A stretch of 64,000 bases of DNA. It comes from Ilex aquifolium. Taxonomy: Eukaryota; Streptophyta; Magnoliopsida; Aquifoliales; Aquifoliaceae. Below the pieces are notes generated by a model. That model searched no databases. It was given only the letters and a program-made list of their open reading frames with translations, and was not told the origin of the DNA. Shown in pieces: positions 1 to 11,014 of this stretch; the first letter of the stretch is position 1; every line of letters starts with the position of its first letter. The translations under genes were made by a program, and so were the position numbers. Where the stretch lies: positions 20,163,844-20,227,843 of the forward strand of contig OX637402.1 in assembly GCA_951799425.1 (NCBI GenBank), in the 5' to 3' direction.

Positions 1-6
1 TTTATG

Positions 7-218
7 CAGCTATCATTGACAGTTATTTTAGGAAATGAATATGTAAAGATTACATATTTGTTATTTTTTAATTTTTTAATTTTGAATAAGCAATTATGTG
101 GGAGATTTTAGGCAGCCATTGACAGATATTTTAGGAAACAAATATGTAAAGATTACATATTTTTTATCTTTAATTTTTTGAATTTTGAATGAGCAGTTTT
201 GTGGGATATATGCAGTAA
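7..218. repeat. Imperfect tandem duplication, unit about 106 bp
   Basis: Two adjacent, clearly alignable copies share the blocks ATTTTAGGAAA and ATATGTAAAGATTACATATT. The second copy starts near position 113. They are followed by T-rich sequence and no coding potential is visible. Confidence 0.7.
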
Positions 219-290
219 ATGTTTTGTTAGATATTATGTATTGTTCGTTGTTGGGATGTAGGGAAAAAAGAACTTTTTTGTTTTTTTTTA

Positions 291-597
291 ATAGGTGTAA
301 CTATTTTTTAATGGGTGTAACTATTTTTTTAATTGGTGTAACTGTTTTTTAATGGGAGTAACTATTTTTTTAATGGGTGTAACTATTTTTTAATGTATGT
401 AACTATTTTTATAATGGGTGTAACTGTTTTTTAATGGGTGTAACTATTTTTTTAATGGGTGTAACTGGTTTTTAATTGGTGTAACTATTATTTTTTTAAT
501 GGGTGTAACTGTTTTTTAATGTATGTAACTATTTTTATAATAGATGTAATTGTTTTTTAATGGGTGTAACTGGTTTTTAATGGGTGTAACTATTTTT
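291..597. repeat. AT-rich minisatellite, about 15 units of 20-23 bp
   Basis: The unit is roughly TTTTTTAATGGGTGTAACTA, repeated about 15 times with small length changes in the T run. The variant pair 'AATGTATGTAACTATTTTTATAA' type occurs twice about 120 bp apart, suggesting that blocks of several units were duplicated together. It is non-coding. Confidence 0.85.
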
Positions 598-648
598 CCG
601 GTGAAGAAGTTGTCGGAGACGATACACAATTACTTGATCGTAGACGAT

Positions 649-770
649 GATGAACAATAACTCGTATTTCTCTCTTTTTTTGGACGATGAACAGTAACTC
701 GTACTCCTTGTTTTTTTGGACGATGAACAGTAACTTGTATTTCTTGTTTTTTTGGACGATGAACAGTCAC
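649..770. repeat. 36-bp tandem repeat, 3 units plus a partial
   Basis: Units starting near 649, 686, 722 and 758 share GATGAACAGTAACTCGTA followed by a T run and GGAC. The open minus-strand frame through it, reading a repeated VTVHRPKK peptide, is a by-product of the 36-bp (12-codon) period. From 771 to 1148 I see no gene. Confidence 0.75.
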
Positions 771-1148
771 ACTTCTGGCATTCCCATGGACATAGAATCC
801 TTTTGCCGAAAAGGATGGATTTTGATAATTAAACCCCCTATTTTCCCTCCCATTACTTGATTGCTGCCAAAAAAAACGGATGGAAGATGATAAGTTTTCA
901 TACATGTGCTATTTACCATGCCAATAATGACATTTTTAAAAAATATGCACTTTACCCTAAATAAGTTTTTGAGTTGTACTTTTGCCTAAATAAATCTAAA
1001 AAATTGTACCGACTTTTAAATTCCCCAAAATTTAAACCAAGAGGTTGATGTGGTCATATAGGACAGTGGGCCACAAATGGTAACCCAAATTAAAAGATGT
1101 TGAGAACACATTAGATGTGACAGCATTATTGATTTAGCCATTGCCTCA

Positions 1149-2423
1149 TCTATATACTATATATTAAAAGAATTAATTTAAGAGAAAAAGTATTAAGAAT
1201 TTTTCTCTCCTTAAATCCTATTTTTTCTTGGTTTTAAAATTTAATTATAAAACCAAGTAATATCATTTCCAACTTTTTGATATTTACTTCACATTTGAAT
1301 TTCTCATTATTTTACTTTTATATTTTTTTTCATAAAATATCAATTTAAATCATTAATAAAATAATATTAGGATGAGCTGGAGATATAGGTGATAGTAGAC
1401 AAGGCCTACTCAATGACATAGTCATTGAAGCCGAAGCTTGAGGCCCCCAAATTTTTAGGGCCCCATTTTAAGGAATTTTAATTAACTCTAATTTTATTTT
1501 TAAAATTTTTAAATAAAATTTTTAGATTAATATTGAATTAAGTTTTATTTTATTTTTAGTATCCCAAATAAAAATTTTAGACACAAGTTCCATCAATTCT
1601 AAATTTATTCCTAGATCCCAAATAAAATTTGTAAAACTCATGTTCACAATTTTTTTTATTTGATTTTTAAGGCTTCAAGAAAATTTGAGACTCAATTCAA
1701 TTGAGCCCAATTTTGTTTTTAAAGCCTCAAATAAAAATTATGTACTTATATTCAATCAAACTCAAATTGGTTTTAGGGCTTTTTAAAATTGGTAGGCAAA
1801 GATCGTATTTCTAAGTTCAATATTATTTTTAAGACCCAGACACTAATGTGATATTAATTCTTTTATAATAATATTATTTAGTAATATAATATTTTTTTCA
1901 ATATACTATTTCCAGCTACTTTGGGTAGTTTGAAAATTATTTTATTTGTTAAATTTTCTAAAATTCAATAATATTTTAATAAGTTATAGTTCTTTAGATT
2001 TAATTTGAGTTTATTGAGAATTTATTTATGTTGTTAATGGCAATATAAAACACTATTTGAGTCTATGATATTTAGTTTAGTTTTTATTATTTATAATTTT
2101 TTTTTCTTTGCATTGATTGTACTATTATAAATCTAGTAAAATTCTATCTTACCATTAAATTAGGTATCACATTTTATTCAAATTAATTATACTATTTATT
2201 AAAAAAACATGCTAACAAAACTTACATACAAAAAACTAATAAATACTTTGTCATTTCAAAAAAAATTATTATATAATAATTTAAATCTCAATATTTATTT
2301 TAAAAATTAATAAGTCATCGTTTATATTTTTGGCCCTGTTTTGAGTGGAGTAAGGGCGACAATGAAGGACTGAAGACATATTACAAATTTTGTGCATCGC
2401 ACGAGTGACAAGTCAACTACTAG
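1149..2423 (+). mobile_element. Non-autonomous Helitron, 1275 bp
   Basis: The 5' end is TCTATATACTATATATTAAA, preceded by A at 1148. The 3' end is CTAG at 2420-2423, followed by T. A hairpin GTGCATCGCAC at 2392-2402 lies upstream of the terminus, and there are no terminal inverted repeats or target duplication. This matches plant Helitrons: 5' TC, 3' hairpin plus CTRR, insertion between A and T. The hairpin-to-end spacing of 17 bases is longer than usual. No Rep/helicase coding is present, so it would depend on an autonomous partner. Confidence 0.7.
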
Positions 2424-3222
2424 TATTAGGGATAACAGTGAACTAGAAAAAAGCGAGTATTCATCCAAATCTGTGCGAGGATGAAACTCATCCTCGCCCC
2501 GCTAAAGCCGTAATATATATATAATAATAATAATGATAATCATTAAGTGAAACACAAATTTATTATACATATTATTTTTGTAAGTTTTTATGTTTAATCC
2601 ATGTGTTATATAATGAGTTTTCATTCTTCTTACAAATTTATTTATGAGATTTTATGATTTTTTATAAATTTTTTTCTTAAAATCATAAAAATTAATTGTT
2701 ATGCATAGGGATAGGGATCAAATATTACCAACGGGATGGGGACAGGATTAAAATTCCTCCGGTTAATATGGATGTACGAATATTTTTGAAACGAATCCGA
2801 GAGTGGAGATTACTCTCCACCCCGCGCTAGTCCAATGTCATCCATACCTAGTATTTCTTATTTCCCAGCTCATAAACCTACCCATATCCATACCTTACCC
2901 GGATAACAAACCCAACATTTTTTTAGTCATTTTCAAGTCAAAATGGAGCTCAATATTTTCTTGATCTCCAAGACACACACAAACAGAGACGCAGTCCATG
3001 AGATGAGATGGTTTGAGAGAAGAGTTAGAGGGGTGTTGCTGTATGTAAAGTCCATTGACTAGTTCCTTCACGTTCCCTGGATTTTTAGAGCGAAACCCAT
3101 CACTGTCTCCCTCGGCCGGCATATGTGGCTAAGAAGACGGAGTAAAATTGTTAAGATATTGAGTGCTAGTGTGTAGCTCAGTCCAGTTGCGCCTTTAAAA
3201 AATTGTCTCATTGTTTCAGATT
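2424..3222. other. Intergenic region with a degenerate dispersed repeat
   Basis: No gene is seen. Around 2460-2850 there are GC-richer blocks such as GAGGATGAAACTCATCCTCG (palindromic) and GGGATGGGGACAGG, of the kind found in old dispersed plant repeats. From about 2920 the sequence becomes the upstream region of GST copy 1. It includes an AAAGTCCATTGA-type block that recurs upstream of copies 2 and 3 (near 8060 and 9930), showing that promoter DNA was duplicated with the genes. Confidence 0.5.
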
Positions 3223-3267
3223 GTGCGTCACGGCATACCTCACTATCTTCTTCATCCCTTATAAATA
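3223..3267 (+). promoter_or_regulatory. GST copy 1 core promoter: TGACG motif and TATA box
   Basis: The minus strand of 3223-3230 reads TGACGCAC, identical to the second half of the classical as-1 element bound by TGA bZIP factors. TATAAATA lies at 3260-3267, 90 bp before the ATG. The same arrangement recurs upstream of copies 2, 3 and 5, but only copy 1 has a perfect TATAAATA. Function is inferred. Confidence 0.5.
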
Positions 3268-3356
3268 CCAATGGCGCCTGCAATATCACTCCACAAATCT
3301 CCATCCAAATATTGCATAGCTTTGTGTTCAGCATACCATCTGTTTGATAATTTGCC

Positions 3357-4295
3357 ATGGCGACAAGTGATGTAAAGCTTTTGGGTAAATTGACAAGCCC
3401 ATTCGTCAATCGGGTCCAAATCGCCCTGAAAGTGAAATCCATCGACTATGAGTTCATTGAAGAAAATCTTAATCCCAAAAGTGAGCTCCTCCTCAAATCA
3501 AACCCTGTGCTCAAGAAAATCCCAGTTCTTATCCATGGTGATAAGCCTATCTGCGAGTCCCTTGTCATCGTTCGGTACATTGATGAGGCCTGGACTAATA
3601 GTCCTTCCATCCTCCCTTCTGATCCCTACGAGAGAGCCAATACTCTCTTCTGGGCAGCTTATATCGATGATAAGGTACTCACTTCTGGCCAATGCTCTCT
3701 TTTAACATGTGTCTAGTAAGTTCATTTTAACTTATTTATTTGATGGGTCTAACTGATTGATTTAATGGCTCTAACAAAGTCTCCATGTCTTATCAATTTC
3801 GGATCAGGTTCATGGGTCTTATCTCAAGTTGTCAGTTCTATCTTCGGCCAATATTTTAAATTAAATTTCAATATGTATTACAATTGTGTTTTGACATAAT
3901 CCAAATTGTTGCAGTGGTTCCCGTTATTTAGGGAGCTGAGGATGGCACAAGGGGAGGAGGTGAAGGCATCACTGGTGGAGAGAATAGGTGAAGGGTTGGT
4001 ATTGTTAGAGGAAGCATTTGTCAAATGTGCCAAAGGGAAGGCTTTCTTTGGTGGTGACAGTATTGGGTACCTTGATATTGCTCTGGGGTGCTATTTGGGG
4101 TGGCTGAAGGTGTTAGAGATAATGATTGAGGTGAAGCTGCTTACTGAAACCAAAACACCAGAGTTGTTTGGATGGTCTGAGAGGTTTTGTGCAAATGATG
4201 CTGTTAAAGATGTACTACCAGAGCGTGAGAAGCTCATAGAGATTGTTAAGATGCATCAAGCCAAGGCAAAAGCTGCTGCTCCTGCTGCAAATTAG
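3357..4295 (+). CDS. GSTU17-like: Tau-class glutathione S-transferase, copy 1
   Basis: Two exons, 3357-3674 and 3915-4295, joined in phase 0 through a 240-bp GT..AG intron, give 232 residues, the usual tau GST length. The enzyme joins glutathione to electrophilic substrates, normally in the cytosol as a dimer. Exon 1 is the thioredoxin-like domain: the catalytic serine is probably Ser14 (TSPFVNR), and the glutathione site includes KKIPVL (53-58) and E67-S68. Exon 2 is the helical domain with the N-capping motif [12 protein letters not shown]. The intron after YIDDK and the following WFPLF resemble Arabidopsis GSTU17/18. The ATG has the context GCCATGGCG, and the roughly 70-bp leader is conserved in the paralogues. 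The C-terminal tail is Ala/Lys-rich. It is the first of six tandem copies and appears intact. Substrate is unknown. Confidence 0.94.
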
Positions 4296-4550
4296 GGACT
4301 ATCCCCCCCCCCAAAAAAAAAAAAACAAAAAAACAAAAAAATTAAGGTCTACAGTTGATCAGAAACAGAGTGCAATAATGTCATTTTTGTGTCTTTATTT
4401 TCTCTTTCTTTTTTCATAGTTGTCTCTAGTCCACCAAGATTGTAGCATCACAGACATCTATAATAAGAAGCATTTCTTTTTTTGGGTTATTAAAAAGAAC
4501 CAACTTGCAGCTTGAATAACAGACATAAATTAAGGTGTCTTATGTAAGTA

Positions 4551-5280
4551 CTAGTTATTGTCTGTGCCTGAAGGCACATAGTAATAAAAAATAATAAACA
4601 ATAAACATATTTGTATTCATATCCAAAATCAAATTATAAACATAGAGAAGAGATAAATGAATTTAAACATCGGTTGTAGTGGGGGTGAAAGGTGGTGGTG
4701 GTAGGAGACGGTGATGGTTGTGGTGGGTGGCAATGACCGTGGTGGCGGTGGTGGTGGCGGCGGCAAGGATGGTGGTGGCGGCGACGGTGGTGGTGACGGC
4801 GGTGGCGATGGTGGTGGCAGCGGTGGTGATGGCAGTGGTGGTGGTGGTGGCGGCGACGATGGCGATGACGATGACAGTGGTGGCGGCGGCGGTAATGGTG
4901 GTGGTGGCGGCGGCAGTGGTGGTGGTGGTTGTGGCGGCGACGGCGACAATGGTGGTGGTGGTGGCAACAACGGCGGTGGTGGTGGTGGCGACAATGGGGG
5001 GCGACGGCGGTGGTGGTGGTGGTAGTAGAGGTAGTGGTGGAGCGGTTTCAAACACCTTTTTTTTTTTAAAAGTAATTATAAAAAATAATTTTTAGAAGTA
5101 TTTTTAAAAAGTCACTCCAAACACACCCTTAGGGGCTTATTTTTCCTATTAAATTTAGGGTGTTAATATTAGCCGTTAGATTACTTTTAAAGTAAAATTT
5201 AAACGATCTGAACCGCGAAAAGCAAAAGTCATTTTGTTTATCTTTTGAAATTTGAATTGTAAGCTACTTTATTATATAGA
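4551..5280 (-). mobile_element. Non-autonomous Helitron, 730 bp, carrying a GGT/GGC array
   Basis: Read on the minus strand, it starts TCTATATAATAAAG (5' end at 5280, preceded by A). It ends with the hairpin GTGCCTTCAGGCAC, then AGACAATAACTAG (terminus at 4551, followed by T). Both ends obey the Helitron A|TC...CTAG|T rule. It lies about 255 bp downstream of the GST copy 1 stop codon. Its centre is a trinucleotide-rich array that gives long but meaningless open frames. Confidence 0.78.
4690..5040. repeat. GGT/GGC-type imperfect trinucleotide microsatellite
   Basis: About 350 bp of interrupted GGT, GGC and GAT-like triplets. All frames stay open because of composition, giving poly-Gly on one strand and poly-Pro or Thr/Ala on the other. 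It lies wholly inside the Helitron, so it is not a gene. Confidence 0.85.
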
Positions 5281-8219
5281 TGTATGCAAAGATGCCAAGT
5301 AGCCTATTTTATAAGCTATCTGTTATTGCAAAAGCTAGCATAGATGGAGCTAAACTATCACAAATGACGACATAGTTCGAATTCCATCATATACGTTAAT
5401 GGCGGTGTGACTGGCGTTGGCAGTAACAGAGAGAGAGAGAGGGGAATGACGCTGGATTGCTGAATTTTATGGGAATATTAATCAGGCAACGAGTCTTGGA
5501 TCCGAATTAGACTCGAATTGATCGAAGGATTTCAATCTGTCGAGGTTGAGACAGATTTGTACGAAGCTTTGACTAGAGCTGTGAAATGCTAGCGAGTGGA
5601 TTGAACTTGCTCATATTATAAAATGAGTCGCACCTGAATAAAATTTTAGGCTCGTTTAGTATTTGAGCCGAGCCGAGCTTGAACTATTCGCGTGCGGGCT
5701 CATTTCTTCTACTTGTACAAAATATATATATATAAATTATTACAGTTATTAAGGTTATTTCAGTAAAATTAGCAAAAATGTGAGATTGTATGTTTTTGTT
5801 GTGATTTAGAGGTATTTTAACTAAAATTTGTGTTAAAATTTGGATTTGTATGCATTTTTTATGAAATTTTTTGATTGGGTATTTAAAATTTGTGAATTTG
5901 AATTGTTTTTTGAATGTCTTATTTTTGGCTCGAATTCGGTTTGAGAAGATCTTGAACAATAGTTTGAGCTCGATAGGCGAGCCCCAAGCCAAACTTGAGG
6001 AGTCCTTGAATAGCACGAGTCAAGCCCGACCATAATCAAGCTCCAAAGACTTAGTTCGATTAACACCTCTAACTCTCCTATCACAACTGTAAGAAGAACA
6101 CCATCCTAACAGAACTCTTATCACCAACATGAGAACATATTCGGTACCGGAGGTATCACACGACAATATAAAATATTGTACATTTTTAATAAATTGTTTT
6201 CATTTATAAAGTTGTCAGAATTTTTTTTGAAAAAATTAACAAACAAGTCCAACAAACAAGCGTTGTGATAATTTCTCGTTGGGTGTAATGCTACAACTTT
6301 AAATATCTATGTCCCAAATGTAAGTTGTCGCGAAGTAATATAAACTTGGTAGTTCGAGATCATGCCACATGAAATTGAGAAAAAACTTAGAACGTAAAGA
6401 AACAGTAAAAAAAAATTGTTTTGAGAGTTGTTTGAAAGAGTTGAATTTGGAAAGCAGTAAAATTAGTTTTCATACAATATTTTAAAATATTAAAATATCG
6501 GGATACCCTTTTAATTCTACACAACAACTATTAATGATCCGATTTTAGAACTCAATTGAGAATCAGTTGAGGAGTTATCCCAATCAAAATATTTAGTTTT
6601 GATAATATTAAAAATATCTAAAAGTATAATTGATAATTTATCTAAATAAATTATCAATTATAAATCCTAATTTTATTACAAATAATAAATCAATTATTTT
6701 ATAAAAATCCTAATTAATTAATTCAAGCATAGAAAATCAGTTATTTGACTTGTAGAGAATCTCAAGCATTCGATATATATGACACAATGAATTAAGAAAT
6801 TATACACAGCAAAAACTCTACTAAAAAATAAAAATTAAATTAAAAGAATAAATCATATATTAAAAGAACATTGGATAAAAAAGGACACTGTATTTTATTA
6901 AAAGTATCTCCCCTAACTTTATTTAGGGATTTAACAATCCATAAAGAAACAAAACAAAATCTGGGCTAAGAGCAGAATGACCCTCTATGGGATTTACACC
7001 AACTTATATAGGCATTGTGGAACAATAGGCCTAATTTAGTAATTTATGTTTAAGTCTAAGACAATTGGACAAATATGGTTATTGCGTCCGAACGTGTGTT
7101 TTCAACAACCAGAGCGCCCCTTGGCATCTTGGCCTTTCTATCCATCCCTCCGGACGTGTGTTTTGGGACGTCCGAACGCACTTGGCAGCGTATTCTCTTG
7201 TAATTCTCTAGAAGTCATATTCAGACGCATCTCCTCTTTCGTATCAACACGTGTCTTCTGTCCTTTCTTAAATATCTACTGAAACTTTCGTTCGGACGCA
7301 TGAGACCGAAAACTTCTTTCTAATTTCTTATTGCTCTAGATCTCTTCCTCTTTTTGTATTTTGTCCTTCAAATAATCAATTCATCCAATTTACCAGCAAA
7401 GTTAGACAAACACTACAAAAAAATAAGATGATATCCAAAACTCATTCAATTTAACACAATTAATGCGTTGTCTAACGTAATTAGCCATTAATTAATATAA
7501 AAATCACACGATATCCAAGACTAATCATAAGAATCACATGACACTGTCATATGTTACTTTATATGACTTATTTAGATGAATCTGATGACCGAAAGAAAAC
7601 AAGTGAGATTAACGTAAAATTAAGTTACAAATGTGGTTTATATAAAAAGCAATGCATTGATTTTGGACTCAATTTTACTATAGTATCATGTGAATCTATT
7701 TTTTAATGATAATTTATTGTTAATCTAATTATCTTATCTTACACAAAGGAATAAATGGATGGGTAAATTGATCAAGAACTATCAAAATTATTTTTTATCA
7801 ATATTTATATATCACGTGACAAGTTTATGATTAAAAAAAAATTAGTAATTTGAATATTGTCTGTTTGAGAGACTACAGAGAAACATATTCAATACTTTAA
7901 GGGTCAAAATTATACAATTAAAATATTAAGGATTAAAATGGGGATAACTTCCGGTATAATTAACCCCTTTTTTAATTCATTTTCGAGTCAAAAACGTATA
8001 TCAATATTTCTTGATCTCCAAGCCACAAACCCGACAGAGAGAAGAGCGATGTTGGTGTAAAAGTCCATTGTTGATGCCTTCCTCGATGTTTCCTGGAGAC
8101 GACGGAGTAAATATTTAGTATATTTTTCAGTGTGTGTGTCTGTATGTTTAGGTCAGTTGTGCCTTTTTCCTCCTCCCATTGTTGACATCTATGGTCTACC
8201 CCTACCCCATCTTCATCAT
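5281..8219. other. Intergenic region without a recognisable gene
   Basis: Between 5480 and 6090 there is a degenerate dispersed repeat rich in GAGCTCGA/CTCGAGC-like words. Similar text recurs near 12813-13090, 19870-20170 and 34250-34510. Between 7080 and 7290 there is a GC-richer island with repeated CGTCCGAACG-like dyads. The rest is AT-rich. From about 7980 the sequence becomes the duplicated upstream region of GST copy 2. Confidence 0.5.
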
Positions 8220-8264
8220 TTACGTCACTGTATACCTCACAATGTTCTGCTACTCTCATAAATA
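8220..8264 (+). promoter_or_regulatory. GST copy 2 core promoter: TGACGTAA motif and TATA-like box
   Basis: TTACGTCA at 8220-8227 (TGACGTAA on the minus strand) sits 30 bp before CATAAATA (8257-8264), with the ATG at 8355. Spacing and sequence match copies 3 and 5, so this promoter block was inherited by duplication. Confidence 0.5.
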
Positions 8265-8354
8265 CCAATGGCGCTTTCAAATATCACTCCACAAATCTCC
8301 ATCCAAATATTGCATAGCTTTGTGTTCAGCATACCACCTGTTTGATAATTTGCC

Positions 8355-8600
8355 ATGGCGACAAGTGATGTAAAGCTACTAGGTGCGTCGGCAAGCCCCT
8401 TCGTCAATCGGGTCCAAGTAGCTCTCAACGTGAAATCCATCGACTATGAGTTCATTGAAGAAACTCTCTATCCCAAAAGCGAGCTCCTCCTCAAATCAAA
8501 CCCTGTGCACAAGAAAATCCCTGTTCTTATCCATGGAGATAAGCCAGTCTGTGAGTCCCTTGTCATCGTCCAGTACATCGATGAAGCCTGGACTAAAGGC

Positions 8601-8632
<32 letters not shown>

Positions 8633-9368
8633 CGCCACTGCTCGCTTTTGGGCAGCCTATATTGATGATAAGGTACTCCTTCTCATCTTCAGGGATGACA
8701 ATGAATAGGATGGTCTTTGGTACTTGTCGAGTTTATTTTAGTATCGTATTAAAATTTATTTCACTCATATTGTGCAAAATCGAATTCGTGTTTTTGAGTT
8801 TATGTATGACTTATTTATTTGACTGCCTAATAGATCCATTTGAGGTGTTTAACAAATTCATTTGAGCATCAATGTTATGTCGGGTTCATGGAACTTGTCT
8901 AGAATTTTCAGTTCTATATTGAGCTAATATTTTTTAAAGAAACTTACAATTATGTATTGCAATTGTATTTTTAACCCAATTCAAATGGATGCAGTGGTTT
9001 CCATTATTCATGGAGCTGAGAACGGCACAAGGGGAGGAGGAGAAGTCAGCACTGATAGAGAAAATAGTTGAGGGGTTGGTGTTGTTAGAGGAATTGTTTG
9101 TCAAAGGTGGAAAAGGACGTGCTTTCTTTGGTGGTGATAGCATTGGGTACCTTGACATTGCTCTGGGGTGCAGTTTGGGGTGGCTAAGGATGGTAGAGAT
9201 AACGATGGAAGTGAAGCTGGTTACTGAACCAAGACACCAAAGTTGTTGGAATGGGCTGAAAGGTTTAGTTCAACTCATGCTGTCAAAAATGTAATACCAG
9301 AGCCTGAGAAACTCATAGAGATTCTTAAGATGAATCAGTCCATGGCAAAAGCTGCTCCTGCAAATTAA
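8355..9368 (+). pseudogene. Tau-class GST copy 2, frameshifted in exon 2
   Basis: Exon 1 (8355-8672, 106 codons) is intact, with Ser14 (ASPFVNR) and the E67-S68 glutathione site. The 322-bp intron is followed by exon 2 from 8995. Relative to every other copy, one A is missing near 9226-9228 (TTACTGAACCAAG against TTACTGAAACCAAG). The frame then shifts and stops at 9294, predicting about 205 residues with an unrelated tail. In the other frame the family's C-terminal sequence continues to a stop at 9368, so the lesion is a single base. The lost part is the end of the helical domain. A truncated stable protein cannot be excluded, nor can a sequencing or assembly error. Confidence 0.85.
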
Positions 9369-10106
9369 GGTTTATTGTTGATCAGAAACAAAAGAGTGCA
9401 ATAGCATATACTTTTTGGCAGCCTCCTTGAGGAAAATGATCTCTCTGTGTCTTACATGTTAGTTTTTGTTATTAAAAAAGCACAACATACTGCTTCGATA
9501 ATTGACATAAGGGACAGAAGCATATAATAAAATTACCCAAAAAAAAAGCATAACATAAAGATACTTCTGTTTATCCCAGATGTTAAGGGACTAGAGCTAA
9601 AATATAAAGAGAGGAGACATGGTTTGAATTCTATCATCATCATTAATAACCAAATGTCTGACATTATAGACAAAGCACACACACAAACAAAGAATTGAGA
9701 TATAAGTTGTTCGATCTTCATGAACTTGAATCTAATACCCACAAAATTTAGTGACTCAAATGATGTTGCGGCCTCACACTCAACAAACATAGGAGGTCTA
9801 AGAAAATTTAATTAGTATATTGACATACGTAAGAAAACTACATATGTGAAAAACCCATTGGATAAAAAAAAAAAAAAAGTAACATTGTTGTAACATACAT
9901 GAATGAGCTCAGTATCTATAGACTGGAAAAGTCCATTGATCATGCCTTCCTCGATGTTTCCTGGAGACGACGGAGTAATTATTTAGTATAATTTTCAGTG
10001 TTTGTGTGTATGTTAGGTGAGTTGTGCTTTTCTTATACTAATTTAAAAAAAGTGCCTTCTTCCAACTCTCATTGTTGACATCTATGGTGTACCCCATCTT
10101 CATCAT
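9369..10106. other. Intergenic spacer between GST copies 2 and 3
   Basis: The first part is the 3' untranslated region and downstream flank of copy 2. Around 9924-9990 a block (AAAGTCCATTGATCATGCC then GGAGACGACGGAGTAA) repeats the one upstream of copy 2 near 8060-8110. No gene is visible. Confidence 0.5.
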
Positions 10107-10152
10107 TTACGTCACAGCATACCTCACAATGTTCTGCCACACTCATAAAATA
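10107..10152 (+). promoter_or_regulatory. GST copy 3 core promoter: TGACGTAA motif and TATA-like box
   Basis: TTACGTCA at 10107-10114 is followed about 30 bp later by CATAAAATA (10144-10152), with the ATG at 10245. It is the same module as in copies 2 and 5, with one extra A in the TATA-like box. Confidence 0.45.
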
Positions 10153-10244
10153 CTAATGGCGCTTGCAAATCAGTCCACAAACAAATCTCCATCCAAATAT
10201 TGCATAGCTTTGTGATGAGCATACCATCTGTTTGATAATTTGCC

Positions 10245-10490
10245 ATGGCGACACTTGATGTAAAGCTTTTGGGTAAATTGACAAGCCCCTTCGTCAATCG
10301 GGTCCAAATCGCCCTGAACCTGAAATCCATTGACTATGAGTTCATTGAAGAAAATCTCCATCACAAGAGCGAGTTCCTCCTCAAATCAAACCCTGTGCTC
10401 AAGAAAATCCCAGTACTTATCCATGGAGATAAGCCAATCTGCGAGTCCCTTCTCATTGTCCAGTACATCGATGAAGCCTGGACTAAAGGC

Positions 10491-10522
<32 letters not shown>

Positions 10523-11014
10523 CGCCACTGCTCGCTTTTGGGCAGCCTATATTGATGATAAGGTACTCCTGATATTTACCCACCACCTGTTTGATAAAAT
10601 TCACTTCTGTATTTGGGTTGTGTTTTAACATAGTTCAAATGGTTGCAGTGGTTCCCATTATTCAGGGAGCTTAGGACGGCAGGGGAGGAGGGGAAGGCCG
10701 CGGTGATAGATAAAATAGTTGAAGGGTTGGTGTTGTTGGAGGAAGTGTTTGGGAAAGGGAAAGCTTTCTTTGGTGGGGATAGTATTGGATACCTTGATAT
10801 TGCTCTGGGTTGCTACTTGCGGTGGCTGAGGGTGTTAGAGATAACGGTTGAGGTGAAGCTGCTTACTGATGCCAAGACACCGGAGTTGTTGGGATGGGCT
10901 GAGAGGTTTTGTGCCAATGATGCTGTTAAAGATGTACTACCAGAGCCTGCCAAGCTCATAGAGATTCTTAGGATGCGTCTAGCCAGAGAAAATGTTCCTG
11001 CTGCTACAAATTAA
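10245..11014 (+). CDS. GSTU17-like: Tau-class glutathione S-transferase, copy 3
   Basis: Exons 10245-10562 and 10649-11014 are separated by the shortest intron of the array (86 bp) and encode 227 residues. The N-terminal domain keeps Ser14 (TSPFVNR), KKIPVL and E67-S68; the C-terminal domain keeps [12 protein letters not shown] and the WAERF segment. Exon 2 is five codons shorter than in copy 1, with small in-frame gaps near the start of the helical domain (RTAGEEGK) and around FGKGKAFF. Exon 1 is closest to copy 1, whereas exon 2 resembles copy 4 (RTAGEE start). The frame is intact, so it is probably an active cytosolic GST. Substrate unknown. Confidence 0.92.

Noticed and set aside
630-905. 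Minus-strand ORF with repeated VTVHRPKK
   Set aside because: The period equals the 36-bp DNA repeat; no other evidence of coding.
4629-5095. Several long open frames encoding poly-Pro, poly-Gly or Val/Ala-rich proteins
   Set aside because: They exist on both strands and in several frames because of the GGT/GGC repeat inside a Helitron; no start context, splice sites or family.
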